From: JBCBST01 sp039819115
GTDB lineage: Bacteria; Bacteroidota; Rhodothermia; Balneolales; Balneolaceae
Length of the DNA stretch: 37,525 nt
Assembly: GCA_039819115.1 (NCBI GenBank)
Contig: JBCBST010000018.1
Location: 1-37,525 of the forward strand
Direction: 5' to 3'
The notes under the pieces are model-generated. The model had not been told where the DNA came from and ran no database searches. It saw only the letters and a list, made by a program, of their open reading frames with translations. The translations under genes and the position numbers were made by a program. How positions within the stretch are numbered: the stretch's first letter is position 1; every line of letters starts with the position of its first letter. Shown piece after piece: positions 8,157 through 17,185 of this stretch.

Positions 8157-9322
8157 TTTATATAGCCTTAACATCAATCGTTCTGTTCTACGCAGTGTAT
8201 ATGCTACTTACCATTGGAATCGCATGGTTTTATACCTCTCCGGATACAACATTATCCGATTCAGATCATGACGTGTTGGTGTTTTTTCCTATGTATAAAC
8301 CAGGAGCCGATGCAGTAATGAACCTTAACCGACAAAAGAAAGAGCTTGAGCATAAGAACGTCAAAGTCTTAGTGCTCTCGCAAGAAGCTGATTCTGCGAT
8401 TGATGCCGAACTGGCTCGTATTGCAGACTATCATAAGGCAGAGTCCTTTAGTCACTTGTCCGGCAATAGTTATCATCATGCCTTGGCTTACGCGGTACGG
8501 CATATAGAAACACTGGGCCAATCGTTCGACTCTGTTTTACTTCTTGATCCGGATAATTTTATGGATCAGTATTCCCTGCAACGTTTGATTGCATCGCGTT
8601 CTGCGGGGCATGATGTGGGCCTTAGCAGGAGGAAGTCCTATGCAAAAGAAACATCAACTTCCCTGTTTGATGGGTTGTCAGAGCGCCTGAATGATTATAT
8701 GTTGAGAAGATCAAAGGCCGTGATGGGGTTTCATCCTGAACTAAGTGGAAGTGGAATGCTTCTGGATACGAATCTTTTCAGAAATGCCGTTTTAAAACTC
8801 GATAAAAAAGCACCGGGTATGGATAAACAGCTTCTGATTCACATGATGCTCATGAAGGATGACTTACAGATTTCATATGATGAGGACGCCGTTGTGCTCG
8901 ACGAGAAAACGGATCAAGCCGCATCGTTTAACCGGCAGCGATTACGCTGGTTCGGAAATCAATATTATAATGCCTATCACTATGGCCGGAAGTTATTAAC
9001 AAGCCGCGACTCATCCCTTGTGGATTATGGAATCAGTTTATGGAGACCACCCCGGTCATTCCAGATCGTTGCTTCCGTTTTATTGACTCCATTCGATCTA
9101 TATGCGTATTGGATGGGGTGGATTCATGCTCCTGTTCTGGCAGTATCTGCTGTGATATCCGTAGTTGCTATTTCCCTGTTTTTATTAAAAGAAGATGCGT
9201 TCAGAATGGTTGTACGTCAGATGCTTCCGATGGCAGGTACAGCCTTGCGGAACGGATGGACGGCGTTGCATGGATCTGGTTCAGCATCGGGATCATTTAT
9301 ACACACCCGTGCTGATAAATGA
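8153..9322 (+). CDS. Membrane-anchored family 2 glycosyltransferase
   Basis: This 389-residue enzyme is predicted to transfer a sugar to the growing lipid-linked repeat unit. It has an N-terminal membrane helix (about 3-27), a GT2-like fold with FFPMYKPG, the metal-binding LLLDPDN (Asp132-x-Asp134), a DDLQ segment (the ED-type acid), and NRQRLRWFGNQ, which matches the Q/RxxRW motif of processive-type GT2 enzymes. Two or more hydrophobic segments follow near 305-350. The N-terminal nucleotide-binding part is divergent, so the donor cannot be named. It overlaps both neighbouring genes by ATGA, so it is firmly part of the first EPS operon. Confidence 0.85.
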   Translation: MIYIALTSIVLFYAVYMLLTIGIAWFYTSPDTTLSDSDHDVLVFFPMYKPGADAVMNLNRQKKELEHKNVKVLVLSQEADSAIDAELARIADYHKAESFSHLSGNSYHHALAYAVRHIETLGQSFDSVLLLDPDNFMDQYSLQRLIASRSAGHDVGLSRRKSYAKETSTSLFDGLSERLNDYMLRRSKAVMGFHPELSGSGMLLDTNLFRNAVLKLDKKAPGMDKQLLIHMMLMKDDLQISYDEDAVVLDEKTDQAASFNRQRLRWFGNQYYNAYHYGRKLLTSRDSSLVDYGISLWRPPRSFQIVASVLLTPFDLYAYWMGWIHAPVLAVSAVISVVAISLFLLKEDAFRMVVRQMLPMAGTALRNGWTALHGSGSASGSFIHTRADK

Positions 9323-10776
9323 ATTCCCAGGTCCACATAAAAAATGGTGCTACTCAGGCGGATAAGCGGTCCAGAAACCGCAAAAACCTGCTTATTGCGC
9401 TTAGCATTGCTGGTCTGGTGGTGGTAACGGGTGCCATCTACATTCTTGGTTTGAAAGGAGTTATTCTTGTTACCGGTTTACTCATAGCTATTCCTGTAGG
9501 CTATCTGCTATTGACCGATGAGCGCTATCTGATCCCCATTGCTATTTTATATTCCATATTCGTTGGTCCCTTCTTGATGGGTGTAAAAGGGGTTCCCATT
9601 GGGTTACTCATGGATGCCATGCTGTTAACAGGTGCACTTGGAGTGGCATTACGGGCATTGAAGCATAGAGACTGGAGTTACTTTAATGTACCAGGTAAGT
9701 ATGTGGTACTTATCTGGGTTGTTTATCATGTGTTGCAGGTTGGTAATCCGGTTGCAGCATCGAGGGTAGCCTGGTTTTATGTGATGCGGCCTGCCGTGGC
9801 GTATCCTTTTTTGTTTTTTATTGCGATGAATATGCTTAAAACTCCGGCAGACCTGCGCAAGGTATGGGCATTTGTTACTGCCGGGATCACCATCACCATC
9901 CTTTGGGGATTAATACAGCATGTGAATGGGTATTTTGATTTTGAAATGAAGTATCTCGAGGCGGCTGATGCTATCCACCTGGTGTATATACAGGGAAGAT
10001 GGAGGATTTTTGGAACCTTAACTTCTCCGGCTCAATATGGCGTTGTGGTCACCATTTTCGGGATGATCTTTTTGCTGCTTGGCGTTTTTCTAAAAACACG
10101 GATTCGATACGTGTACCTGGTACTTGCTCTTGCAGCGTTTACCGCTATGGTTTTCTCCGGTACCCGGACAGCCTATATCGTCATCCCACTGGCTATTGGA
10201 GCGATGGTCGTACTAGAACGTAAACCTAAGCTTTATGCACTTTCAGCAGGTCTGGGGATCATTTTTCTTGTCGTAATTATGATGCCCACCAACAACTACC
10301 ATGTTAAGCGTATTCAATCGGTGTTTAAAACAGAAGAAGATGCTTCGTTCCAGGTACGCGAGAATAACCGCAAGGCAATTATGCCTTTTATTTATTCGCA
10401 TCCGCTTGGTGGTGGGCTTGGATCAACAGGGGTTTGGGGTATGCGGTTTTCACCGTATACACAGTTAGCACAATTTGCTCCCGATGCCGGATACATGCGT
10501 GTTGCCGTGGAATTGGGCTGGGTTGGATTCATTCTATATATGATCTTGTTGATTCGATTGTTTTTTTTAAGTTTAATGAGCTTCAAAAAGCTAACTAATC
10601 CTTCGCTAAGAGTATTAGGACTGGCTCTTCTTTCCGGATTATCAACCTTGTTTCTGATTGAGTATGCCCAGGACATAAATGGGAAACTTCCTATGAATAT
10701 TTTGCTCTGGATACTGTTAGCCATACTGATTCGACTTCCAAATATCCAAAAAGTGAATACCGATGAATGTACATGA
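9319..10776 (+). CDS. O-antigen/EPS polymerase (Wzy / O-antigen ligase family)
   Basis: This is an inner-membrane polymerase that would join flipped repeat units in the periplasm. The 485-residue protein has about ten to twelve hydrophobic helices. It carries a feature typical of the Wzy_C/O-antigen ligase family: FSGTRTAYIVIPLAIGA after a pair of central helices, then a long periplasmic loop (around HVKRIQSVFKTEEDASFQVRE through SHPLGGGLGSTG) with arginines and a histidine. A short basic N-terminus precedes the first helix. Polymerases and ligases share this architecture. The nearby flippase and chain-length protein favour polymerase. Confidence 0.87.
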   Translation: MNSQVHIKNGATQADKRSRNRKNLLIALSIAGLVVVTGAIYILGLKGVILVTGLLIAIPVGYLLLTDERYLIPIAILYSIFVGPFLMGVKGVPIGLLMDAMLLTGALGVALRALKHRDWSYFNVPGKYVVLIWVVYHVLQVGNPVAASRVAWFYVMRPAVAYPFLFFIAMNMLKTPADLRKVWAFVTAGITITILWGLIQHVNGYFDFEMKYLEAADAIHLVYIQGRWRIFGTLTSPAQYGVVVTIFGMIFLLLGVFLKTRIRYVYLVLALAAFTAMVFSGTRTAYIVIPLAIGAMVVLERKPKLYALSAGLGIIFLVVIMMPTNNYHVKRIQSVFKTEEDASFQVRENNRKAIMPFIYSHPLGGGLGSTGVWGMRFSPYTQLAQFAPDAGYMRVAVELGWVGFILYMILLIRLFFLSLMSFKKLTNPSLRVLGLALLSGLSTLFLIEYAQDINGKLPMNILLWILLAILIRLPNIQKVNTDECT

Positions 10777-11854
10777 GATTACCTGTCAGCATTTGTTATC
10801 CGGTATTGGGAGATATGGATGGGAACTGGCCGATGGGATGGCCCAAAAAGGAGTATTGAACACGTTTCATAAACCCTGGAAAAAAGGACACAGCGACGAA
10901 GTATATCACACCAAAGACTGGGTTCGCGGATACCGATATAGGAGTTTAAGAAACCTTCATCCTTATCTTTTGCCTTACTTTATCCGCAGATCTCTGCGGG
11001 TGAACAAGGGAGATCTACTGCATGCGCATTGGTTTCTTTCGGGACTCGCGATCTCTTCGTACAAGAAAAATCCCAGGATCATAACGATGCATGATGTATC
11101 GTTGCTTCATCTGCCGGAGCATAAAGGCCAGCGATATATTGATTATTACGCCAGGTCAATCCAAACGTTCAGGAAACGTGAGATTCCTATTATCGTGGTT
11201 TCTGAACAGGCCAGGCAGGATGCCCTGGAATATGCAGGGTATCCGGATTCATTGGTTCATGTAGTATATAATGGAGTAAACCATGAGCAGTTTTATCCCT
11301 TAGAGAACGATCAAAAGCGACCTGCCGAACGATTTCGGTTTGTGTATTCCGGCGGCTTAGGCGAACGGAAGAATGTGGGCCTTCTATTAACAGCATTTAA
11401 AGAAGTTGAGAAGATATCGCCGGAGTGCGAACTCATCCTATCGGGAGCACATCCCGAACGCACCGAATACCCCGCTATGGCAAAAGAATTAGGTATAGAT
11501 AACATCACCTTTACCGGTTTTATTCCGGATGAGGAGATGGCCGATTTTTACCGAAGCGGGCATTGCATGGTGTTTCCTTCCAGGTATGAAGGTTTTGGCT
11601 TAGCCCCGTTGGAGAGCATGGCTTGTGGAACCCCGGTTTTATCAGCACGAGGAGGGGCACTTACGGAAACCAGCGGAGATGGAGCCCTGTTTTTTAATTA
11701 TGATACAGACGATCTAAAAGACAAAATGCTTACGATGATCAATGACCAGCAGGTAAGAGAAGAATATATCAGAAAGGGAATGGCAAGGGCGGCACAATTC
11801 ACCTGGAAGCATACGGTTAACGAGACCCTCCGTATTTATCGAACGCTGAGTTAG
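10763..11854 (+). CDS. Family 4 glycosyltransferase (GT-B fold)
   Basis: This 363-residue cytosolic retaining glycosyltransferase has an N-terminal acceptor-side domain beginning MNVHEITCQHLLSGIGRYGWE and a C-terminal donor domain. The donor domain contains FVYSGGLGERKNVGLLL, ITFTGFIPDEEM and the GT4 E-x7-E signature in PSRYEGFGLAPLESMACGTPVL. The start overlaps the polymerase gene by 14 bp. It resembles the next gene along its whole length (same GIGRY opening, VVSEQARQD and NGVNHEQFYP against VVSEASKKD and NGINHHMFYP), so the two look like tandem paralogues. The last codons overlap the first two repeats of operator O2. The sugar specificity cannot be read from sequence. Confidence 0.93.
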   Translation: MNVHEITCQHLLSGIGRYGWELADGMAQKGVLNTFHKPWKKGHSDEVYHTKDWVRGYRYRSLRNLHPYLLPYFIRRSLRVNKGDLLHAHWFLSGLAISSYKKNPRIITMHDVSLLHLPEHKGQRYIDYYARSIQTFRKREIPIIVVSEQARQDALEYAGYPDSLVHVVYNGVNHEQFYPLENDQKRPAERFRFVYSGGLGERKNVGLLLTAFKEVEKISPECELILSGAHPERTEYPAMAKELGIDNITFTGFIPDEEMADFYRSGHCMVFPSRYEGFGLAPLESMACGTPVLSARGGALTETSGDGALFFNYDTDDLKDKMLTMINDQQVREEYIRKGMARAAQFTWKHTVNETLRIYRTLS

Positions 11855-11921
11855 TTCGTCTGAAGAATCTGCACTTCGGTCGATAAACCGACCTCCAGAA
11901 CGAGTAAAGCGGATAGATTGG
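11835..11921 (+). promoter_or_regulatory. O2: triple-repeat operator and promoter of the second EPS unit
   Basis: The repeats are TTTATCGA (11835), TTCGTCTG (11855) and TCGGTCGA (11876), spaced 20 and 21 bp. The box TAGATTGG starts at 11914, 38 bp after the third repeat. The first repeat lies inside the 3' end of the preceding glycosyltransferase gene and the second begins one base after its stop codon. The predicted start near 11928 leaves a leader of about 15 nt before ATG 11943. It would drive 11943-16450. The 88-bp gap in an otherwise overlapping gene string is fully explained by this element. Confidence 0.66.
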
Positions 11922-11942
11922 TCGTAAATAAATACAGCGACC

Positions 11943-13040
11943 ATGCATATAGAATTACTTTCCTGCGCAAATACACGATGTGGTATTGGGCGCTATACCA
12001 ACGAATTAGGACAACACCTTGCGAACACTCCGCACCAGGTTCACGGACTCCGGAAAGATAGCCCTGATTCCCGCGTTTTTGATGTGTATCCGCATCGGTC
12101 ATTCCGGAATCTGAGGCATTATGTAGCCCCTGTTTACCTGGCAAAAGCCCTTAAATCCCTCCAGGCTGATGTGTTTCTGGCCGATTATGTGGATGCGGCT
12201 TCTTCTTTTTTCTGGCATGTACCTAAACAACCGTATTTGCTATTTACGAATGTACACGATGCCATTCCCTTTATGTATCCAACTTCCGGTATCGCTTTTA
12301 ATGTGTATCGACAGCAGCTGAAATTTGCTATTTCACATTCCTACAACATTCTTGTTGTTTCCGAGGCTTCAAAAAAGGATCTGGTGATGTATACAGGCAT
12401 TGAACCGGATCGTGTTGAGGTGGTGCATAATGGGATCAATCACCACATGTTCTACCCGGATAAACAAAAAAAGAAGAACGATATATTTACCATTCGCTAT
12501 GTGGGAGGATTATCCGGGGCACATAAAAATGCAGAGCTTTTGATCCATGCAGCTCACACCCTGGAGCAAAGAGGATTGAATTTCAATATGGAAATAGGAG
12601 GGGGCTATCCCGAGAATACGGTTCTTCCGGAATTGGTCAAGTCTTTAAATGTACAATCGGTAACCTTCAAAGGATTTATACCCGATGATGAACTTCGTTC
12701 CTTTTATGCAGGCGCCGATTTATTTCTATACCCATCAAAGTATGAAGGGTTCGGTTTTCCGCCCTTAGAAGCCATGGCATGCGGAACTGCAACGGTTTCA
12801 AGCAAGGCCGGATCTCTTGAGGAAGTATTGGGATATGGAGCCATTACTGTATCTCCGGAATCCCACACACTGGCCATGGCCGTTGAAACGGTTATGAGGC
12901 AGCCCAATCTCAAAAAAGATCTTGAACAACGGGCTGTACAAAGAGCATCGGAGTTTACATGGCAGAAAAGTGCAGAAAAGCACCTGGCTGTATTTGAAAA
13001 AGCACTTAGTAATGTCAGGCTGCAACGGAGAGTATCATGA
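11943..13040 (+). CDS. Family 4 glycosyltransferase (GT-B fold), paralogue of preceding gene
   Basis: This 365-residue cytosolic GT4 enzyme is the first gene of the unit behind O2. The N-terminal domain starts MHIELLSCANTRCGIGRYTNE. The donor-binding domain has IRYVGGLSGAHKNAELLIHA, VTFKGFIPDDELRSFY and the E-x7-E signature in PSKYEGFGFPPLEAMACGTATV. It aligns end to end with the GT4 encoded just upstream, which suggests an old tandem duplication followed by specialisation for two successive sugars. The 3' end overlaps the flippase gene by ATGA. Confidence 0.93.
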   Translation: MHIELLSCANTRCGIGRYTNELGQHLANTPHQVHGLRKDSPDSRVFDVYPHRSFRNLRHYVAPVYLAKALKSLQADVFLADYVDAASSFFWHVPKQPYLLFTNVHDAIPFMYPTSGIAFNVYRQQLKFAISHSYNILVVSEASKKDLVMYTGIEPDRVEVVHNGINHHMFYPDKQKKKNDIFTIRYVGGLSGAHKNAELLIHAAHTLEQRGLNFNMEIGGGYPENTVLPELVKSLNVQSVTFKGFIPDDELRSFYAGADLFLYPSKYEGFGFPPLEAMACGTATVSSKAGSLEEVLGYGAITVSPESHTLAMAVETVMRQPNLKKDLEQRAVQRASEFTWQKSAEKHLAVFEKALSNVRLQRRVS

Positions 13041-14338
13041 CAAAAAAAGGGATGCTCGCCATTATAAACAACGGCATTGAGTTTTTTATAGGTTCGATGC
13101 TTCTAATACTGGTTACGTTCATGTATTCGCTGGAAGAAGCCGGCGCCTGGATTGTGTTTATCACGCTTCTTTTTGTGGGTACTAAATTCCGGGAAGGTAT
13201 TACCCAGACCAGTTTAATGAAGTTCTCAGTCGGTGTTTCCCGGGAACAGAGATTTTCAGTGTATCGCATTTCCATCCTGATCACCATAGGCATCGAAGGT
13301 CTGCTTGGAGGAATATCTGCACTGGGAGCTATGTTCATTTCCGATGAAGTGCTTAAGGTGCTTCTGACCAATTATCTATGGTTGGCACTTCCACAGGCAC
13401 TCTTCAGGCTGTTCCAGTTTATCTCTCAATCCAGGCTGGATGTGCAAAGTATGATCAACAGTAATGTGGTGTTACTGAATATTATGATCATGATCTGGAT
13501 GTATGCCTATTCTGCCCAGTTGATGTTGGGACAACTTCCAATCGTATTAGGTGTCGCTTATTGGGTGGGTTTATGCTGGCAGAACCTGATGCACAACACG
13601 CTTTCGTGGCCGATGCACCGTTCGGGTTTACGCCTGCCGGAAGGTTATCTGAACTTTGCCATGAATGGGTTACTTCGTGAACTCTTTGGCACCATCTCAT
13701 CCAGAGCATACATACTGTTTACGGCCGGTTTAGTTGGGTATACCGAGTCTGCTCTGGTAGGCATCGCCTCCAGGTATGCCAATCTTATTTACCTGCCTAA
13801 CTCCGCCTATCAGGGTCTGTTATATCCCAAAGCGTGTGAACTGGTACAGAAGGGTACTACGCGTGCTATGTTTCATTTTTACAGAAGGGCTTTATCCTGG
13901 ATGCAGGCGGGATTTATCCCCTATGTAGCTGTTTTGATCTCCTTCGGCAGCCTGGGGATTGTACTTCTGCATGGGATGGAGTTCATACCTGCCCTGCCTT
14001 TCTTTGTGGTACTGATTATAGCCGGAGCCTTTATCTCCCCATACGGACATGCCTTTGGGAGTGTGTGTCAGGCGGCAGGCCGCCCGGATTTAGTAACCAA
14101 GCTTGTTCTCGCAAACTCTGTAGTTAACCTGCTGCTTTCGTACATCTTCATAGCCAGTCTGGGAGTTTGGGGTGCTGTATTAGCCCCGATTGCAACAGAC
14201 TTAGCAGGATTAGTAGCTATCCAGATCATTTTAAAAAGAACATTCTCCAGTCAACTTGTGGAAAGTGCGGCAACCCTATCCAGGCGATTAACAGTACTGG
14301 TCAGGTTGTTGATGAAAAACACAAAAAAACTAGCATGA
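13037..14338 (+). CDS. Wzx-like lipid-linked oligosaccharide flippase
   Basis: This is a polytopic inner-membrane protein that would flip undecaprenyl-linked repeat units to the periplasm. Its 433 residues contain about twelve hydrophobic helices spread evenly, as in the MOP/PST flippase superfamily. Examples are FFIGSMLLILVTFMYSL at the start, a paired break near FREGITQTSLMKFS, and a second half with YAVLISFGSLGIVLL-like and LLSYIFIASLGVWGAV helices. Charged residues inside helices (FIGSRxL-like positions) fit transport of a charged lipid sugar. It sits between two glycosyltransferase genes in the O2 unit, overlaps the upstream gene by ATGA and precedes the next by 13 bp. Confidence 0.85.
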   Translation: MTKKGMLAIINNGIEFFIGSMLLILVTFMYSLEEAGAWIVFITLLFVGTKFREGITQTSLMKFSVGVSREQRFSVYRISILITIGIEGLLGGISALGAMFISDEVLKVLLTNYLWLALPQALFRLFQFISQSRLDVQSMINSNVVLLNIMIMIWMYAYSAQLMLGQLPIVLGVAYWVGLCWQNLMHNTLSWPMHRSGLRLPEGYLNFAMNGLLRELFGTISSRAYILFTAGLVGYTESALVGIASRYANLIYLPNSAYQGLLYPKACELVQKGTTRAMFHFYRRALSWMQAGFIPYVAVLISFGSLGIVLLHGMEFIPALPFFVVLIIAGAFISPYGHAFGSVCQAAGRPDLVTKLVLANSVVNLLLSYIFIASLGVWGAVLAPIATDLAGLVAIQIILKRTFSSQLVESAATLSRRLTVLVRLLMKNTKKLA

Positions 14339-14351
14339 GGAAGGAAGTATC

Positions 14352-15245
14352 ATGAATCCAAAGATTTCTATCGTAATGGCTACCTATAATCGTTCTCATT
14401 TACTGGAGCAACAGTTATCAGCCTTTAAGAATCAAACGCTACCCGCATCAGAGTTCGAAGTCATTATTGTAAATGATGGTTCTACGGACCATACCCGGGA
14501 AGTCCTCGATAACTGGCCGCATGATGATGTCCAGCTAACGGTAGTTCACAAACAAAACGGAGGTCCCGCTGCCGCACGTAACCTGGGAGTTGAACATGCC
14601 CGTTCTGCCATCATTGCGTTTACGGATGATGATTGTATCGTAGATAATGACTGGCTTGAATGTATTGTGAACGCCTTTGAACAAGATTCTTCCTTACAGG
14701 TACTACATGGGTCTACTTATTCCAACAAAGCGGAAATACACCCTTTCACCCATCAAATTGAATGTTCAACATGGTGTCATGTGGTTCCAACCTGTAATGC
14801 GGCTTATAAGACAGCTACCTTCAGGTCGCTGGGAGGATTTGATACACATTTTCCATTTCCACACAACGAAGACACCGACCTGGCCTGGAAAGCACATGAA
14901 ATTACAGAGGTAAAACACGATCCAAACGTACGGGTGTACCATCCGGCTATCAATGTTTCATTTCGTTCTCAGTTAAAAAGGATGAAATTCCTGCGATCTG
15001 AGTTTTTGCTCTTCCGAAAGCAAAAGAACGCCTATCAGAAATGGAGAACACCGAATCCATGGGTTACGATTTATGTGGAGGTGTTTTTGAAACATCAGTG
15101 GCTTACCATGAAAAGTAACCTTTCTTACCTGTTACGACCGATGTTATGTATGCGGTCGGTCGCGCTTACCGTTTCATGCTGGATCTATTTACTGATCCTG
15201 CTACCCGAGTATCTGGCAGAACATAAAAAATGGAGGCAGGTATGA
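14352..15245 (+). CDS. Family 2 glycosyltransferase
   Basis: This 297-residue inverting GT-A enzyme opens with the typical nucleotide-binding strand ISIVMATYNRSHLLEQQL, followed by VIIVNDGSTDHT, NGGPAAARNLG and the metal-binding FTDDDC. The acceptor-side region includes GGFDTHFPFPHNEDTDLAWKA, where the ED pair supplies the likely catalytic base. A hydrophobic C-terminal stretch (VALTVSCWIYLLILLP) may tie it to the membrane. The ATG at 14352 follows GGAAGGAAG at suitable spacing. The stop overlaps the next start (ATGA at 15242-15245). Confidence 0.93.
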   Translation: MNPKISIVMATYNRSHLLEQQLSAFKNQTLPASEFEVIIVNDGSTDHTREVLDNWPHDDVQLTVVHKQNGGPAAARNLGVEHARSAIIAFTDDDCIVDNDWLECIVNAFEQDSSLQVLHGSTYSNKAEIHPFTHQIECSTWCHVVPTCNAAYKTATFRSLGGFDTHFPFPHNEDTDLAWKAHEITEVKHDPNVRVYHPAINVSFRSQLKRMKFLRSEFLLFRKQKNAYQKWRTPNPWVTIYVEVFLKHQWLTMKSNLSYLLRPMLCMRSVALTVSCWIYLLILLPEYLAEHKKWRQV

Positions 15246-16450
15246 ACGAGCCTGTTGTATTTCAAGCCTTACCTAAGTGGGATGCGGCTTATAACTCAAC
15301 CTCACTCACGGTTGCAAAGCTGCTCTCAAGGAAGAGAAAGGTCTTCTACATCGAACATCCGTTTAGTTGGGTGGATACCATCCGTTCTCACACAAAAACG
15401 CAGCGTTTGAAAAGGGTGGATGCAAGGATGAATCAGCCCTTTGAGGAATTTCCAGACTTTACCGTTATTCATCCTCCGTACATCCTTCCGATTAATGCGT
15501 TAAGCGAGGGTATAGTGTATCGTGCTTTGCTGAAGCAGTACCAACAGAAACTCTGGAAGAACATAGACCAGGTATTAACGGATCAGGGTATTTCCAGTTT
15601 TGGATATGTGAATAGTTTTGATCCTGTGTTCTTTTCGTTTCAATCCAGGTTAAACTGCCTGTATAAAATCTATCATTGTGTGGATTTGATTGAGGGCGAA
15701 TCCTACATCGCTAAACATGGAGTGCGTGCCGAAAAAGAAGCGTGTGCACAATCAGATTTTGTGATCACGACATCAGAACCGCTCCGAAGAAGACTTTCAG
15801 AACACACTTCCCGCGTGGAATGCATCCCAAATGCAGCCGATTTTAATCACTTTTCAGTCAGGCAGAACAGACCGCCAGAATTTAAAGAAGACGGCCGTCT
15901 GAAGATGGTGTATACCGGAAGTATCGGGCACCGGATCGACTATGCATTTTTGATGCATATCGCACAGAATAACCCGGAGGCTCAGCTTTACCTCGTGGGA
16001 CCAACACATCCAACCTATTATGGGGGAGGAGAGCTGGAGCTTCTCGATAATGTTCACGTTTTGGGACCCCGGTCTTATGAGGTGTTACCGGCTTATATTC
16101 AACATGCTGATGTGCTCCTGATTCCGTTTTTGAAGAATGAGCTCACCCATCATATTTACCCGCTAAAAATCAATGAGTACCTGTCAACAGGTAAACCGAT
16201 AGTAACAACCCGGTTTTCCGATTTATCCGGTTTTAACGACCTGATTACCATTGACGATGAATTTGACTCACCTGCGGAGGCTATACACCATGCGGTACAC
16301 TCCGATAACGAAGAATGCCGTCGAATGCGAGCGGATTTCGCCAGCAGGAATACCTGGCAACACCGGATTGAGGGCTGGGAGGAGCTGATTGTCTACCTGG
16401 AATCAAAACCATTTGTCGAGCACTTAATTCGTTCATCGATGATGGAATAA
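15242..16450 (+). CDS. GT-B fold glycosyltransferase (GT1/GT4-like)
   Basis: This 402-residue cytosolic glycosyltransferase has an N-terminal half with a hydrophobic core (RKVFYIEHPFSW, ICNSFDP-like SFGYVNSFDPVFF, CVDLIEGE) and a donor-binding half with LKMVYTGSIGHRIDYAFL, LYLVGPTHPTYYGG, VHVLGPRSYEVLPAYI and HHIYPLKINEYLSTGKPIVTT. The last of these is the usual donor loop of GT4/GT1-like enzymes. I chose ATG 15242 because it forms an ATGA overlap with the previous stop and has GGAGG 5 bases upstream. ATG 15230 would add four residues. The 3' end contains the first two repeats of operator O3. Confidence 0.88.
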   Translation: MNEPVVFQALPKWDAAYNSTSLTVAKLLSRKRKVFYIEHPFSWVDTIRSHTKTQRLKRVDARMNQPFEEFPDFTVIHPPYILPINALSEGIVYRALLKQYQQKLWKNIDQVLTDQGISSFGYVNSFDPVFFSFQSRLNCLYKIYHCVDLIEGESYIAKHGVRAEKEACAQSDFVITTSEPLRRRLSEHTSRVECIPNAADFNHFSVRQNRPPEFKEDGRLKMVYTGSIGHRIDYAFLMHIAQNNPEAQLYLVGPTHPTYYGGGELELLDNVHVLGPRSYEVLPAYIQHADVLLIPFLKNELTHHIYPLKINEYLSTGKPIVTTRFSDLSGFNDLITIDDEFDSPAEAIHHAVHSDNEECRRMRADFASRNTWQHRIEGWEELIVYLESKPFVEHLIRSSMME

Positions 16451-16498
16451 AGCTTATCGAGAAACCTCACCAGGTCCTGTTTTGAGCTCATAGATTCA
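16412..16498 (+). promoter_or_regulatory. O3: triple-repeat operator and promoter of the acyltransferase unit
   Basis: The repeats are TTTGTCGA (16412), TTCATCGA (16432) and CTTATCGA (16453), spaced 20 and 21 bp. The box TAGATTCA starts at 16491, exactly 38 bp after the third repeat. The first two repeats lie in the 3' end of the preceding glycosyltransferase gene (stop 16448-16450). The predicted start near 16505 gives a leader of roughly 18 nt before ATG 16523. It would drive 16523-18090. The second repeat matches the consensus perfectly. Confidence 0.68.
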
Positions 16499-16522
16499 GG
16501 TAAAACAACAAACACCAGACCT

Positions 16523-17185
16523 ATGAGAACCATATCAGATATTAGTTATACTCAAAATAAATCAGCGATTTCAGTCATTAAGAACTGGCTGAATACCAAT
16601 CTCGGAATAAAAAAACTTATACACCGTATCCTGGTTCCGGCACATCAGGCAGAACCAAGATGGTTTGTACGCCCCTTCATAAACCCGTTCTTTCATCATG
16701 TTGCACGCTCAGCCCGAATAAAGCGATCGGCCCGAATGGATGTCTTTCCATTTAATCCCTTCGAAGTAGGCTCAGGTACTACCATAGAAGATTACTCGGT
16801 AGTGAACAACGGCGTTGGAGAAGTGAAGATTGGAAAGAACGCGCGCCTTGGAATAGGGAGTGTCGTTATGGGGCCTGTTGAAATTGGTGACGACACCATT
16901 ACCGGGCAGCATTGTTTGATTACCGGTCTCGATCATAATTTTCATGAATTTGGTACTTCGATAAAAGACCAGGGGGTTTCTATTAACCCGACTTATATCG
17001 GAAAAGGCAGTTTTATCGGGGCTAATGTGAGCATCCTGCCGGGAGTGTTTATAGGAGATAATGTGGTGATTGGTGCCGGTTCTGTAGTAACCAAAGATGT
17101 ACCCAACAATCACATGGCTATTGGTAATCCGGCTAGGCTGGTAAAGAAATATTCAAAGGAGCTGGGACAATGGATTCGCCTGTAG
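16523..17185 (+). CDS. Hexapeptide-repeat acyltransferase (likely sugar O-acetyltransferase)
   Basis: This 220-residue cytosolic enzyme is predicted to move an acetyl group from acetyl-CoA to an EPS sugar. The second half is a left-handed beta-helix built of hexapeptide repeats (VKIGKNARLGIGSVVMGPVEIGDD, TYIGKGSFIGANVSILPGVFIGDNVVIGAGSVVTKDVP). It ends with the usual cap NNHMAIGNPARLVKKY. A loop with GLDHNFHEF supplies the His expected for catalysis in this fold. The N-terminal 70 residues are basic and helix-prone. It is the first gene of the O3 unit. The 3' end overlaps the next glycosyltransferase by 16 bp. The substrate is not determinable. Confidence 0.88.
   Translation: MRTISDISYTQNKSAISVIKNWLNTNLGIKKLIHRILVPAHQAEPRWFVRPFINPFFHHVARSARIKRSARMDVFPFNPFEVGSGTTIEDYSVVNNGVGEVKIGKNARLGIGSVVMGPVEIGDDTITGQHCLITGLDHNFHEFGTSIKDQGVSINPTYIGKGSFIGANVSILPGVFIGDNVVIGAGSVVTKDVPNNHMAIGNPARLVKKYSKELGQWIRL

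Noticed and set aside
11896..11925. CAGAACGA and TTGGTCGT, possible extra repeats after O2
   Set aside because: They overlap or flank the promoter box and break the spacing rule. The three upstream repeats fit fully.
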